This document shows, in pieces, positions 1 to 12,036 of a stretch of DNA of 64,000 nt. Every line of letters starts with the position of its first letter. The stretch's first letter is position 1. The stretch lies in the NCBI RefSeq assembly GCF_000715075.1, contig NC_134084.1:98498411-98562410 (forward strand). The letters are read 5' to 3'. The notes beneath the pieces were generated by a model that worked only from the letters and a program-made list of their open reading frames with translations, had not been told where the DNA came from and did no database searches. This DNA is from Nicotiana tabacum (taxonomy: Eukaryota > Streptophyta > Magnoliopsida > Solanales > Solanaceae). The translations under genes and the position numbers were made by a program.

Positions 1-560
1 GCTAACTTCTGGAGGTCCTTCTAAAAAGGATTGGGGACTCAAGTAAGTCTTAGTACGACATTTCATCCCCAGATAGACGGACAGGCTGAACTTACTATTT
101 AGACACTGGAGGATATGTTATGAGCTTGTGTAATAGACTTCAAAGGTAGTTGGGATGATCATCTACCACTTATTGAGTTCGCATATAATAATAGTTACCA
201 TTCCAGTATTCAGATGGTTCAATACGAAGCTCTTTACGGACAAAAGTGCAGGTCGCCTATAGGGTGGTTTGATGTTTGAGAATCTGGATTGCACGAGCCA
301 GACCTGGTTCAACAAGCCATAGAAAAAGTAAAGCTTATTCGGGATTGACTATTGACAACTTAGAGTTGTCAAAAGTCATATTCTGACATGCGGCGATGAG
401 ATTTAGAGTTCGGGGTTGATGACTGGGCATTTTTAAAGGTGTCGCTTATGAAGGGTGTGATGGGGTTTGGCATGAAAGGCAAACTCAGCCCACGGTATAT
501 TAGGCTTTATAGGATCATTCGAAAAGAGGGCCGAGTAGCTTATGAGTTAGAATTGCTTGA
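1..560 (+). pseudogene. Ty3/gypsy integrase C-terminal remnant (chromovirus type)
   Basis: Forward-strand translation gives the end of a gypsy integrase core: a stretch like FHPQIDGQAE carrying the last catalytic Glu, then YNNSYHSS and [17 protein letters not shown]-like region follows (LSPRYIRLYRII). Several in-frame stops interrupt it (for example after the first 'RSF', and at 'TL' and 'WFDV'), so it is dead. Similarity to the integrase encoded on the minus strand at 61650-62552 is obvious by eye, so it belongs to a related Tekay/Del-type chromovirus. It continues upstream of the window and stops at about 560, before any chromodomain. The element was therefore truncated, or interrupted, at the point where the peptide-gene promoter region begins. 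Confidence 0.85.
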
Positions 561-639
561 CCTTCACCAACCTTACATTATACAATGTAATTTTCGATGA
601 AGAAGGTCTGACCTTCACCAAGATCTGCCCTTAACTGGC

Positions 640-650
640 ATTATATACAA
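640..650 (+). promoter_or_regulatory. TATA-box candidate of the small peptide gene
   Basis: The run CATTATATACAATC lies about 45 bases before the ATG at 691. A TATA box here would place transcription start near 670-680 and give a very short leader. The ATG context CTCCACCATGTC has C/A bases before it, as plant start sites often do. No other promoter element is recognised. Confidence 0.4.
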
Positions 651-690
651 TCGCGAGCATTCAAAAACAGTCACTCCTTAAATCTCCACC

Positions 691-933
691 ATGTCAAAGA
701 ACAATACCATTGCTATTATGATGATTATTGCTTTTTGCCTATGCCATATTGATTCTACATCAAGTTCTATGCTGCCATGGAAATGGGATGAACCACGAAT
801 GATATCATCTTTTGGCTCGCAACAACTGATTAAAACTTATTGCGAAAACCCAAGGAAGTTGATGGGCGCCCCCACGTGTGAATGCCTTAAGCCGGAATGT
901 CAATGTACTTTTCCTTGTCCGCTATGTTGTTGA
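691..933 (+). CDS. small secreted cysteine-rich peptide (hypothetical)
   Basis: The 80-codon ORF starts with a basic-then-hydrophobic segment (MSKNNTIAIMMIIAFCLC, ending near residue 22-26 at a Ser/Thr-rich stretch), which looks like a secretion signal. The rest of about 55 residues is acidic/aromatic at first and then rich in Cys. Eight Cys fall in the order C-x11-C-x-C-x4-C-x-C-x3-C-x2-CC and end the protein in CC. That layout suits a disulfide-bonded apoplastic peptide; I do not recognise the family. The gene has no intron and a TATA box upstream. It is wedged between an integrase fragment ending at about 560 and an LTR starting at 966, only 32 bases after the stop, so its 3' end is probably altered. 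It could be a chance ORF, but a signal plus eight ordered Cys in a TE desert argues otherwise. Confidence 0.5.
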   Translation: MSKNNTIAIMMIIAFCLCHIDSTSSSMLPWKWDEPRMISSFGSQQLIKTYCENPRKLMGAPTCECLKPECQCTFPCPLCC

Positions 934-1888
934 TGTACCTCATAATTACATCTTATGGCCAGAGATGTCACGACCCAAATACCAATCTGGTCGTGATGGC
1001 ACCTATTGTGAAATTTGGCCAGCCGACACAACTCCTGAATCAACCATTAATCAATAAAAGTTATTTTTATACCATTTATTAATCAATAATCTCATGATGT
1101 AAGTTTAAATGAATAGTGCAAAATAAATACACAAGCCCGACATCAGTGTGTCACTAGTAATGAGCATCTAATACAACTGTCTAACATCATAAAGACCAAC
1201 ATGGCCGGAAAAAAACACAAGAATACATTAAGGAAGAATAAGGAGGGAGAAAAGCAGGGCTGCGATCGCCAGACAACTACCTTGCTAACTCCGATGAACC
1301 TGCCACCGAGCTCAGAAATACCTGAATCTGCACACAAGGTGCAGGGAGTAATGTGAGTACGCCAACTCAGTAAGTAATAAAAGTAAATGAAGACTAAGTG
1401 GTAAGAAATCACGTAAACCACGTCATAGCACCACAACGGGTATCTCATGTTTCCAAAACATGATACAAATCAAATCATTTCGTTAAATTTCTAACTTTAG
1501 TAAAATCCTTTAGAAAATATCTTTCTAACCTTTTCAATAGATGTTTAATGAAATATGTATATATAAGTGATGAAAATCATAATCGGCCCCTCGGCCAAAA
1601 CATAATTCGTATATAGCCCCTCGGGCAAACATAAATTCATAACCATCTCGTAACTTAAAAATCTCAGTGGAAGTAACAAAGCCAAATCAGTGACTAAATT
1701 CCGAACACCTTGTAAAAAATTCAATTTAAAGGTAAGTTGTTTAAAAATATTTGTTTAACAATTTCAATAGAGGATCAGTCTAAAGATGAGTGAAAGCAGT
1801 AATTAAATCAACATATTCAATAGAAACTCACTTTAAGGAGGAGTGAAACCAGTAAGTTCATAAACAAGCCCCTCAGGAAAAGCATCAC

Positions 1889-1898
1889 ATATACATAC

Positions 1899-1988
<90 letters not shown>
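1889..1988. repeat. ATAC/AT microsatellite
   Basis: A few ATAC units run into about 39 uninterrupted AT dinucleotides. It is likely polymorphic in length. It lies inside the LTR fragment. Confidence 0.95.
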
Positions 1989-1990
<2 letters not shown>

Positions 1991-3007
1991 TTAACCTCAC
2001 AATCAGACCCTCGGTCTATCTCAGCCATCAACCTCACAAGCCACTCGGACTATCAATAAAACAGGGCGTTCGGCTCAAACTATCATTTATAGTATCAAAA
2101 TTTAGTAAATAAGGTTGAGTTAAGAAATTAATAAAACACAGCATGACTGAGTACAATTATTAAGTCAAAATAGTGAGGAACAGTAGTTAGAAAGCCCCAA
2201 AAGGGTCCAAAACAGTTGGCACGGGGCCCAAATATGGCATCCCACCCAAAACGTAGCAATACTTTTCGAAACACAATGATATCAAATAGTTTTCAATCAA
2301 ATACGTGACTTAACAGTCATACGGGACGGACCAAGTCACAATCCCCAATGGTGCACAACTCCACGCTCGTCATCTAGCGTGTGTGTCACCTCAAAGTAGC
2401 ACAATGATGTGAAATCCGGGGTTTCATACCCTCAGGATAGCATTTACAATCATTACTTACCTCAATCCGGTCCAATTCTAGCCCGCGATGCCTTTGCCTC
2501 TTGACTCGGCCTCCGAATGCGCCAAATCTAGCCAAAAGAAGATTCATACCATCAAAATATGCTAAAGGATCAAAGCCCATTCGAAAATATCCAATTTATA
2601 CCAAAAATCCCGAAATTGGCCAAACCCGACCCCCGGGACCACGTCTCGGAATCCAATAAAAATTACATCAATAAAATCCTTATCCTCTCACGAGTCTATA
2701 CATACCAAGAACATCAAAATCGGACCTCAAATGACCCCTCAAATTTTCAATTTACACTCTCCAAATTCAAGCCCCAAATCCCCAATTTTAGGCTTTAATT
2801 TCCATATATTTCAAGTTTAAACAAGTAAGAATCAACATAGGATTGAGTATTGAGTTCAAAAATCTTACCTCCATGTGTTTCCCTTTGATTCCCTCTTCAA
2901 TTCTTCTCAAAAAGCTCCAAAATCGCTCAAAAATGGTGAAAGTTAGACCCAAAATCGCGGACAATGGCTATTTAAACATTCTGCCCAGGCCAAAAATTCC
3001 TTCTTCG

Positions 3008-3275
3008 CGAATGCGGTCAAAGCCTCACGTTCGTGAAGCATAGATAATTCACATCTCAAATTTTCTCTTATGCGAACGCGAACACACCCTCACGAACGCG
3101 ATGCCTTACTTAGCTTACCCTACGCGAACGCATTACCTCAATCGCAAATGCGATACTCAATCAGACTCAATCTTCACGAACGCGGGACCAACATCGCGAA
3201 CGCGAAGGGAAACTGGCCTGCCTCACTTAACATCTCTTCGCGAACGCGTGAGCCCTCTCGCGAACGCGAAGAGCA
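3008..3275. repeat. dispersed GCGAACGCG motifs inside an LTR
   Basis: The core GCGAACGCG, with single-base variants such as CACGAACGCG, occurs at least seven times in about 270 bases. Examples lie near 3070, 3097, 3123, 3176, 3196, 3238 and 3260. Flanking LTR DNA is AT-rich. The repeats are CpG-rich and partly self-complementary, so they could be methylation targets or form hairpins. Confidence 0.7.
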
Positions 3276-3669
3276 AAACTCTGCAATACTGATCTAAAGA
3301 AATCTACAACTTTCAAAACAAGAATTTGATCCGTTTAACCACCCGAAACTCACCCGAGGCCCTCAGGACCTCAACCAAACATGACAACATATCCCATAAC
3401 CTCATTAAAACTTATTCCAACCTTCGGAAATCTCAAAATAACATCAAAACACCAAAATCACATCGGATTCAAGCCTAAGAATTCCAAGAACTTCCAAATT
3501 CCGCTTTCGATCAAAAAGTCAACCAAACCTCGTCCGAATGACCTGAAATTTTGCACACACATCACAAATGACACAACGGACCTACTCAAACTTCCGGAAT
3601 TCCATTCCGACCCTTATATCAAAATCTCACCTATCTTGGGAACTTTGACGCATTGAGATTCTGGTTTAT

Positions 3670-5207
3670 TGATCACGCCCAACTATGCCTTATAAAAAAG
3701 ACTAAGCGGTCGTTGAAAATATAATCCGGTTTAAAAGTCCGGAATCGAAACCCACAGAGAACTAAGGCTTAGATACAGTTGTTCAATATTGCTAAGAAAC
3801 AGAAGTCCAAACAATTTCCTAATTTTAAAGATTATAATATTTTTTTCTAACTAATTAGCTAACAAATACTAGAAAGTAGTAAAACTATCAACTAGCAAGA
3901 TTAAGGGTTGGAGACAAGATGAAGGAGGTCTAGAGTTATGATTTTCCCAATTGTCGGAATCTTTCCAGCTACATTTTCTATAATTTCGCCTAAGTATTCT
4001 CTACCGATCATGAGCTCTCTAAGTGTCGTAATTCTCTCCCCAGTAACTACCACAATTTACTAGGAATATTCTTCTGAATTACGCTAGCTGTCACTAATTA
4101 TGGCTCACTCAGATCGCACTCAAGGTTTCGTTATCCTTAATCCCACCTTTAAACCCTCTGTATTGATCACTCATATACATTAGGAGTGATGTTGTTCAAT
4201 AACTATCTAAATATGCACTCTCTTCCGAGTAATACACACTAAATAGGCACAGTCAATTAAGGGCCCTTCAATCAACTGAAATAATCACGTAGTTGAACAA
4301 TAAAAGAAAATTCAATGGCAAAATTATATTAAATGCAACAGAAAAATCATCCTTCAAAAGGTTCCATCAAAATCTTAGATAATAAATTAGATAATCATAA
4401 TAGTATGCATAACTACAATACTAGAATTCATAACCAATAATGAATATAGGAAGAAGGAAGTGAAAAATCATAGAAGAATTCTCCGTCTTTCTCCTAGTGT
4501 GTTCTTGCCTCCTTGGGTCAAATCTCTGGTCTCCACGGCGGCTCCGTGCTCTCCCTATGTCTAAAGTGTGTCAAAAGTGTGTCCCCACCTCAAAATAGCA
4601 TTTGTACATATATTTATACCAAATAGGGTCGGGACCAGATGAAACCTTTTCCTGCGCAAAATATGACTTTGGATCCGTAATATTTGCACAAGCGCGCTGC
4701 ATGGGGCGACGCGCCATGCGGTGTGCTTGTAGGGAACTTCAGAGAGCTAATTCTGACAGGCTGCAGGAAATTTCCACAGGCACGGCGCGCCAGATAGCGC
4801 GGTACTAAGAATTCGGGAAAACGTAAAACATGAAAGTTGTAGCTCTTTTAAATAGCTTTCCAACAATATATTGTGGAGCTAAAACGGAGTTCTGAGCGAA
4901 AGGTTATGTTCATTTTACTAGACAATGTGCCGTATGCCCGCTCAATTCTTCGTTTCGTTCTTAACTATCATCCGTTGATCCCCGAACACAATTCCGACTT
5001 AATTTCTTGGGGTTTTACTCAGACTTCAAAGCTCCAAATCACTTGAATTCATTCCATAATATCTACAGAGCTCGGAATCACTCCTACAAGGCATAAAATA
5101 CACAATTAGTGTAAAACACTAGTGATTAAAGCTCAAACTCAATTAAAGTGTAGTAAATTAGAGTGTAATAAGAGACTAAAATACGTAATTATATCATATT
5201 ATTAACA
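3670..5207 (-). repeat. LTR (3' LTR in element orientation), Athila-like
   Basis: This 1538-base LTR reads TG...CA on the minus strand (TGTTAATAATATGA at its 5' end, GTGATCA at its 3' end). It is collinear with 8168-9726, with scattered substitutions and small indels. That level of difference means the insertion is not recent. Confidence 0.85.
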
Positions 5208-5220
5208 CCCCACACTTAAA
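5208..5220 (-). other. polypurine tract of the Athila-like element
   Basis: On the minus strand this reads TTTAAGTGTGGGG directly before the LTR start TGTTAA. It is the plus-strand priming site for reverse transcription. Confidence 0.7.
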
Positions 5221-6133
5221 CCATTGCTCATCCTCTAGCAATCAAACTACACTTTATATAGACACAACCTTTTCAAACAATTCTCCTAACTCATCACACC
5301 AGAATATTTAAAATAGACTAAGTACAAAAGCATAATATTTTCACCTCAAGATTTGACTCACAAATACCACGCATTATTCACAGCTCACACACTTACTCTA
5401 ACATAGCGGTCACTGACATTAGCTTTCCTTCATGAATCAAGTGCCCTCACCTAACAAAAGAGAGTAGTTCTATACACCATAAAATTTAAGAACAATTAGG
5501 AACTCAAGATAGAAAGAATTCACTCACTCTCCGAAATGACATTCATGTGCCACAACAGATGCACCATAGGCTTTCCCGTACTGTACTACTCTACCAATCA
5601 AGCTCATTAAGTCAAGGATCAAGTAGGACTTTAATTGGTTGTAATGTAGGCTGCAGGACTGGTATGATACATTTGAATAAAAGAGTGACTACAACTCCCT
5701 AAGCACTTTAATACATACATTTTAACATTTAAAATCCCGCACATATGTCAACCCATAACTCCGCTTTCACATCAATATATATTAGCTCCATACTTCTTTA
5801 AGCACAATTACATCAAGAGTACCACTATCAAGAAATATTTCTCACAGCAATGCAACTATATTTTTTTTTCTTTCTTTTTCAATTCAAGTGGCTCTTACTT
5901 TTCCAAAACAATGCACCTTTCTCCTTATTTCATTAGTTCCACTCAAAAGCCGGACCAACCACCCCACATTTTAACTTTTACAAATTTCATAACTATTCAA
6001 GTGTTCATGAGAGGTTAAAAGGTTCAAATAGATTGTTAATTCAAATAAATGAGTAAGGCTTGTAATGTAGTCGCCAAAGAAACGAGATTACAGGTTCAAA
6101 GGGGTTAACTACGATACATAACAATTAGGCGGG

Positions 6134-6207
<74 letters not shown>

Positions 6208-7479
6208 GATATCAAAGAAACACCTATATCATTTTCAAAACTGAACAAAACTACTATTTTGCTTTGCAAACACACGGGGAAAGTCCTAGGCAGCAAATGC
6301 AATGCACATAATAACACCCAAACCTCACACACACACATAACTCACTCAGGATTGGATTTATCAAGACAATCTAGTCAAAGCAGTTAAGCGAATTTAAAAT
6401 CATACAATTTAAGGTACTTCTACAAGAGTCAAAAATTGAGCCTAAGTGTCACAGCCAAAGTACTCACTATTCTCAAGGTATAACAAAGTCAAGAGATATT
6501 GCTTCAATTCAAAACACATCACAATGGCTCCTATTCTTAAAAAAATAAAACTACCTCCACCCGGTTCAATCAAAACCCTTGGAAATGAACCGTGGCACAA
6601 AGAAAATTCTAGGGGAATTACTACACTACCTACAAGGAAAATCTTTTTGTCCTTTCTCTTTAGACTTAAATCCCTCAAGAAAATTATCCAATAACCATCG
6701 TCGGGAAAAGTCATATCTTTTATATTTTTAAAAAACATTATTCAATTAAACTAACACACCTAAAGTAGCATAGAAAGTCACCCAGACAATCTCCTCACTC
6801 CACACTTAAAATTGTGCATTGTCCTCAGTGCACACCATAACGAATAAGGGGGTAAAAGAAACTCCCTGGTAGGCCAAAGGCCGAAGCACTAGCAGCTCAT
6901 GGGATACTCAGACTTCTCTCAGGCCTGGTCCTTCATGCGGGTACCTCACACTTAGTTCCAACATCTGGTTTGCTGTTGCATCCTTCCAATAGATTTGCTT
7001 TCCATGCTCCTAGAAAATCAAAAATCGACACTACGAAAATAATAAAATTAAGAAAAAATAAAATAAAATAAAATAAAAAAAAGCAATAAAGGTGAGTTGC
7101 CTCCAAACAAGCACTAGATTTAACATCGCAGCATGATGTAAACCAATTTTTGCCTCCAAACAAGCACTAGATTTAACTGGCCCAACCAACCAATGTAGCA
7201 TTCTGCACTTCTAGGCCTTTACATGAGGTATGTAATCCTGATTTTCTAGCAAGAAAAATTCCATAATTTAGGATCCTTGTTCCTCATCTCTTGTCTCCTT
7301 AATGAGCTCGGGTGACTCTATTTCCATATCATCATCTACATATAATATGGAAAAGTGCTTGGAGTGAGGACACATGTGCTCAAACTAAAAATTTACAGGC
7401 TTATTCACATCCTCTTCATGACAAAAGCAAGAGTCCGCTAAAATTGCATCTTCAATATTCTCGGTGGACTCTAGTAACA
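5221..7479. other. non-coding internal domain of the Athila-like element
   Basis: No ORF with recognisable content is present in either strand over 2.2 kb. The stretch is AT-rich and holds a TA microsatellite at 6137-6205. Short ORFs such as 6442-6738 (minus) show no family motif. A pol region would normally lie here, so it has been lost or replaced. Confidence 0.6.
6137..6205. repeat. TA microsatellite
   Basis: About 34 uninterrupted TA dinucleotides. This repeat alone creates the isoleucine/tyrosine stretch in the minus-strand ORF at 6105-6338, which is not a gene. Confidence 0.95.
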
Positions 7480-8013
7480 CTACTTCACATGGGCATCCTC
7501 AAATTTTAGTTGGATATATTTTCGGTGTTCTACTCTAACTTCCTCCACTAGCACCTCAATTTCTGAATCTAATTCACGCTCTTCTTGGATACTATTCACA
7601 ATATTGGCTTGTTGAACATTAAAATCTTCAACAAGTTGACTCACTTGAACCTTTATGTTGTGAATAGTTTCCTCTTGCCTTTCTATCTGCAACTGTATTT
7701 TACAATTTTGTTCTACAAGGCACCTTAACATATCCTTGATCTCTTTCAGGTCATCATCCCTGGGTTTTTTGTTCCTATTACCTTCACAAGAAAAAGAAGA
7801 ACCATCAAAGTAAGGTGTTGGGGGAAGATAAGAAATATAAGTACAACCATGAAAGTGATAATCTTGACCACCACATATATCACACACATTACGCATATAA
7901 GATTGAGTTGGTGCACATAACTCGCTCTCAAAAATATTTAAATAGTTTTTCCATGGGTGGTTTCTTCCACAATAAGCATTAGGAAGATCAATGGTCAACA
8001 TCGAAACTCTCAT
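7480..8013 (-). pseudogene. gag-like remnant with zinc-knuckle motif and coiled coil
   Basis: The 177-codon ORF starts about 150 bases inside the primer-binding site, where gag normally begins. Near residues 44-57 it carries CDICGGQDYHFHGC, a C-x2-C-x5-H-x3-C arrangement close to, but not matching, the C-x2-C-x4-H-x4-C nucleocapsid knuckle. The C-terminal half (about 85-165) is rich in Glu/Lys/Gln with regular hydrophobics (EIKDMLRCLVEQ, QLVEDFNVQQ) and should form a coiled coil. No capsid domain of normal length precedes the knuckle. It is therefore an internally deleted gag, or a short gag-derived protein kept for packaging. It is open over its full length, unlike most coding DNA here. Confidence 0.5.
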
Positions 8014-8144
8014 AATTCCAAGATTCCATATTTCTCAAAATAAACAAGTCAAACAAAAATAAAAAAAATCAAATACAAGAAAACAAAAATAAAAGTTCAA
8101 ACTTGCAACCTAGCAATATGTACACTTACATCTACACTGTTAGT

Positions 8145-8162
8145 TCCCCGACAATGATGCCA
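8145..8162 (-). other. primer-binding site (Asp-tRNA-like)
   Basis: The minus strand reads TGGCATCATTGTCGGGGA just inside the LTR. This differs at four positions from TGGCGCCGTTGCCGGGGA, the aspartate-tRNA site typical of Athila elements. All four changes are C/T or G/A transitions, as expected from decay of methylated DNA. Confidence 0.7.
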
Positions 8163-8167
8163 AAATT

Positions 8168-9726
8168 TGATCACGCTCAACTATGCCTTATAAAAAAGAC
8201 TAAGCGGTCGTTGCAAATATAATCCGATTTACAAGTCTGGAGTCGAATCCCACAGAAAACTAAGGCTTAGCTACAATTGTTCAATATTGCTAAGAAACAT
8301 CAGGCCAAACAATTTTATAATTTTAAAGATTATAATATTTATTTCTAACTAATTAGCTGACAAATACTAGAAAGTAGTAAAACTATCAACTAGCATGATT
8401 AAGGGTTGGAGACAAGATTAAGGAGGTTTAGTGTTATGATTTCCCCAATTTTCGGAATTCTTCCCACGACATTTTCTATAATTCGCCTAAGTATTCTCTA
8501 CCGATCATGAGCTCTCTGAGTGTCGTAATTCTCTCCCGAGTAACTACTACAATTTAGTAGACATATTCTTCCGAATTACACTAGCTAGCACTAAGTTATG
8601 ACTCACTCGGATCGCACCAAGGTTTCATTATTCCTAATACCACCTTTAAACCCTCTGTATTGATCCCTCATACACGTTAGGAGTGATGTTATTCAACAAT
8701 TACCTAAATATGCACTCTCTTCCGAGTAATATATACTAAATAGGCGCAGTCAATTGATGGCCCTTCAATCAACTAAAATAATCACGTAGTTGAACAAGAA
8801 GAAAAAATCCAACGGCAAAATTATATTAAACGCAACAGAAAAATCATCCTTCAAAAGGTTCCATCAAAACCCTAGATAACAAATTAGCTAATCATAATAG
8901 TATGCATAACTAAAATACTAAAATTCATAACCAATAATGAATATAGGAAGAAGAAAGTGAAAAACTTGTAGAAGAATTCTCCGTCTTGCTTCTGGTGTAT
9001 CTTGCCTCCTTATGTTGAATCTCCGGTCTCCATGGAGGCCCCGTGCTCTCCCTAGGCCTAAAGTGTGTCAAAAGTACGTCAACCCTCCCTCAAAATAGAG
9101 TTTTTACATGTATTTATACGAAATAGGGTCAAGCCCAGACGAAACATCTTTTCCCGTGCGAAATAGGACTCTGGCTCTATAAAATTTGTACAGGCGCGCC
9201 GCATGGGGCGACGCACCACACGGAGTGCTTGTGGGAACCTTCAGAGAGGTGATTCTGACAGACTGCATTAAATTACCATACGCATGGAGTGGCAGCGCGC
9301 CCCGTGCCACTCCACATGCCGTAGTAATGGGAATTCGGGAAAACATAAAACATGAACATTGTAGATCTTTTAAATAGCTTTCCAACAATATATTGTGGAG
9401 ATCAAACGGAGTTCTCAGCGAAATGTTATATGCAGTTTACTAGACAATGCACTGTATGCCCACTCGATTCTTCGTTTCGTTCTTAACTATCATCTGTTGA
9501 TCCTCGAACACGATCCTGGCTTAATTCCTTGGGATTTTACTCAGATTTCAAAGCTCCAAAGCACTTGAATTCATTCCATAATATCTGTATATCTCAGAAT
9601 CACTCCTACAACGTATAAAATACATAATTAGAGCAAAACATTAGCGATTAAAGCTCAAACTCAATTAAAGTGCAGTAAATTAGAGTATAATAAGCGACTA
9701 AAATATGTAATTATAGCCTATCATCA
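8168..9726 (-). repeat. LTR (5' LTR in element orientation), Athila-like
   Basis: This 1559-base partner of the LTR at 3670-5207 begins TGATCACGCTC on the plus strand and ends CTATCATCA. It is followed by the pentamer TTTCT. Short ORFs at 9104-9388 and 9186-9377 are chance frames. Confidence 0.85.
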
Positions 9727-11325
9727 TTTCTTGTGGATATTTTGTTCGTTATTGTTGTCCGTTTAGCCAGTAAGTAGCTTGACCTTTGCAATTTCATCCT
9801 TATGTGTCTCTTATTTGCATATGTTCTCACTTCTGAAATCCATGACTTACTGTGGTTCTGGGTTACTTTTATGCACAACTCTGTTAACTTTATACTCTTT
9901 TTAAGTCTCTTTAGCATTCAACTTCTCCTAATGTTGGTAGTTCTGAGATTGTCTATGTCTAACTTGGATAAACTGAACATTCCTAAGCTCGTTTAGCTAG
10001 TGTATTGATGCATGAGTGTTCATGAATATGCTTACCTACTTTGTCCTGAATCTCTATAATAAATGCCTCATATCTGTAATACCTGTGAGTTATTTCTCTG
10101 CTATTGAAACCTACCGCACAACATTGAGTACTATTCGAAGTGGATCACTGGCTGGAGTAGAGAGAGGAGGATTATCACTCAGCATGCTCACTTGATCCCA
10201 TACCCCTTTAGTGATTGTTATAGGTTTTAGAACAACTATCTCAACTTGCTTTCCATACCATGTTTGAACTGTTAGGATGAATCTCTAGTATATCCTGGAC
10301 CTTCTTTAGTTAATTAGTCTACCATGTCATACCTGAATGTCTACATTTGTTGTTCGACATGAGTTTACTTTCCTAGTCTATTCTGAATCTCTGTGATGAT
10401 AGTCATGCATATGTAATGTGTTCTAAGACCTTTTCTATCTACTCTCTCACAGCATGCTTCTGTTTTACCTAGTCTTATATCCTTAATGACTGTTTGGAAC
10501 CTTTAGAATGGTCATCTCAGTTTGTGTTTCCATATCATGTTTAGCATAATTTGGACCTCTTAGATTTCGACTTGTTTAGTATTATGCATCTATACATGAT
10601 AATCTTTGTCATTCCTGCAAACTTGTTCCCCCTTTCCTTTAAAGCTGTCTATGTGTTATTTTACTAAGTGTTGAACCTGCTTCTAAGTCCCTACTGAACT
10701 TGTTTTTAAGATTTGTGACCTATTTGATTAGTTTCTTTGTGTTGTCAACCCAGCTATAGGTGTATCCCCCTCCCTCCCCAACTTCTATCCCTCAACCATT
10801 GTCCACTCTCCCTTATTTGTTACTTATGCTATCCTGAACCTCGTATTCTTAGTAGGCTGCAAGCCAAGGCTACCAAGGCTCTTACTATTGACCTCCCTAG
10901 TGTGAGCACTGCTCGGGGGTCCATTTGAGACCCTTGTGAACTCTGACATACTAAGATTTGGGTCTTTAGTCACTCCCTGAAACTTGAACTATGACACTCA
11001 ACCCTTCTGCTTATTATCTGTTGAATGTCTAAGCTGCTTGGTTTAAATGATTTAATGCTTGACAATATGGTTGTGTGATTTGGCTTTGAGATCTTCTATG
11101 GATTCTGGGTTGTGTTGATGAATATTGGCTCCTTGTTGAAAATCTGGGTATGATGCATGAGAATTGATGAAGGCCCAAACAGTGCTGGGTATTGTTTGGG
11201 CCTGCCATGGGCCTAATATTATTATTTGTACAATATTTGTAATTACTTTATTATTGGGCATGTAATAACTTTGTAACAACAATTGGGGTGTTAGTAAAAT
11301 GGGAAACGGGTACACTTAATGGTTG

Positions 11326-11334
11326 TATAAAAGG
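11326..11334 (+). promoter_or_regulatory. TATA box of the Ogre-type LTR
   Basis: TATAAAAGG sits in an otherwise mixed sequence. It would start transcription near 11355, leaving about 1.5 kb of R/U5 before the primer site. Confidence 0.55.
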
Positions 11335-11348
11335 GGTAGAAAACATGC

Positions 11349-12036
11349 CTATAGGACTCAATGATTTACTTGCTATGTATGCCATTCACTCACTATGTGC
11401 ACTGTAGAAATCATGTCAATAGGGGAAGCACACACACACGCGCTGTCTGCTAGCAAACATGAATTCAAATGCTGCAATTATTCTTGCTGCTACGTATTAC
11501 TAGAAAACCTGCCTATAGGAACAAATGTCACTGAAATTTCTTTCAATTCGCCTCCGCACGTTCATTAGAAATCATGTCTATAGGATTTTGATCACTTCAT
11601 TTGCCATTGTCTCACACTTTTCACTAGAAATCATGCCTATAGAATCTTGATCACTTCATTTGATACTGTATCGCACTGTTCACCTAGAAAATATGCCTAT
11701 AGGGCTAAGTATAAAAATAAAATGAGTTCTAAGCATTAATTGTTAGAGATCCTGTCTATAGTGTATAATTACTCGTTCTAATGTTAATGATGGACCTCTA
11801 AAACACTATTTACTGCTTGTTTATGCCGATGTCAGCAAGCGTAAGTAATTCTGGGCTCCTCCCAATGGTTTTCATTACTCCTTACTGTGCAAGTCACCTA
11901 GACACAACAGGTGTAAATAACTGGAAACCTGTAATCTTAATAATCAGCGTGTGTAATCTTGTCTATGAGCAGAGCCTACCCTCTGAAATTGCTTGCACAC
12001 TTTAATGCATTGTCACATACAAATCATGTCTATAGG
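11349..12036 (+). repeat. degenerate ~60-bp repeat carrying ATCATGCCTATAGG
   Basis: Variants of AGAAATCATGCCTATAGGA occur with CTATAGG at or near 11349, 11417, 11513, 11578, 11637, 11697, 11756 and 12030. The middle spacings are 65, 59, 60 and 59 bases, so this is an eroded tandem array just downstream of the TATA box. Confidence 0.75.

Larger units (their letters stand above)
966..3669 (-). mobile_element. LTR fragment, minus strand (Ty3/gypsy type)
   Basis: It begins with TGTCACGACC, the reverse complement of the LTR 3' terminus shared by the other minus-strand LTRs in this window (27017, 58099). No coding capacity is visible. Landmarks are irregular 'CCCCTCGG' repeats at 1580-2080, a long AT microsatellite, and a G+C-rich patch around 3008-3275 where the core GCGAACGCG recurs. 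No matching second LTR is in the window, and the expected LTR 5' end is not visible at its right edge. It is therefore a solo or truncated LTR, cut at 3669 by the Athila-like element. The short ORFs here (2559-2798, 3070-3297, 3381-3656) are chance reading frames. Confidence 0.65.
3670..9726 (-). mobile_element. Athila-like non-autonomous LTR retrotransposon
   Basis: Two direct LTRs (3670-5207 and 8168-9726) flank a 2.96-kb internal region. Their shared text is obvious: both start TGATCACGC and both share the 'CAACTATGCCTTATAAAAAAG' region. Orientation is minus, because the primer site lies beside the right LTR and the purine tract beside the left one. Flanking pentamers are TTTAT (3665-3669) and TTTCT (9727-9731), a 4/5 target duplication. 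Only a gag-like ORF remains inside; there is no protease, RT, RNase H or integrase. It would depend on enzymes from a relative. Confidence 0.8.

Noticed and set aside
2559..3656. Several 60-90 codon ORFs in the LTR fragment
   Set aside because: No shared composition with proteins; they overlap in several frames and lie in GCGAACGCG repeats or LTR DNA.
6105..6338. 77-codon minus-strand ORF
   Set aside because: Its middle is a translated TA microsatellite.
9104..9388. 94-codon ORF in the Athila-like LTR, with a counterpart on the other strand at 9186-9377
   Set aside because: Both strands are open over the same GC-richer patch, and the sister LTR at 4600-4810 has it broken.
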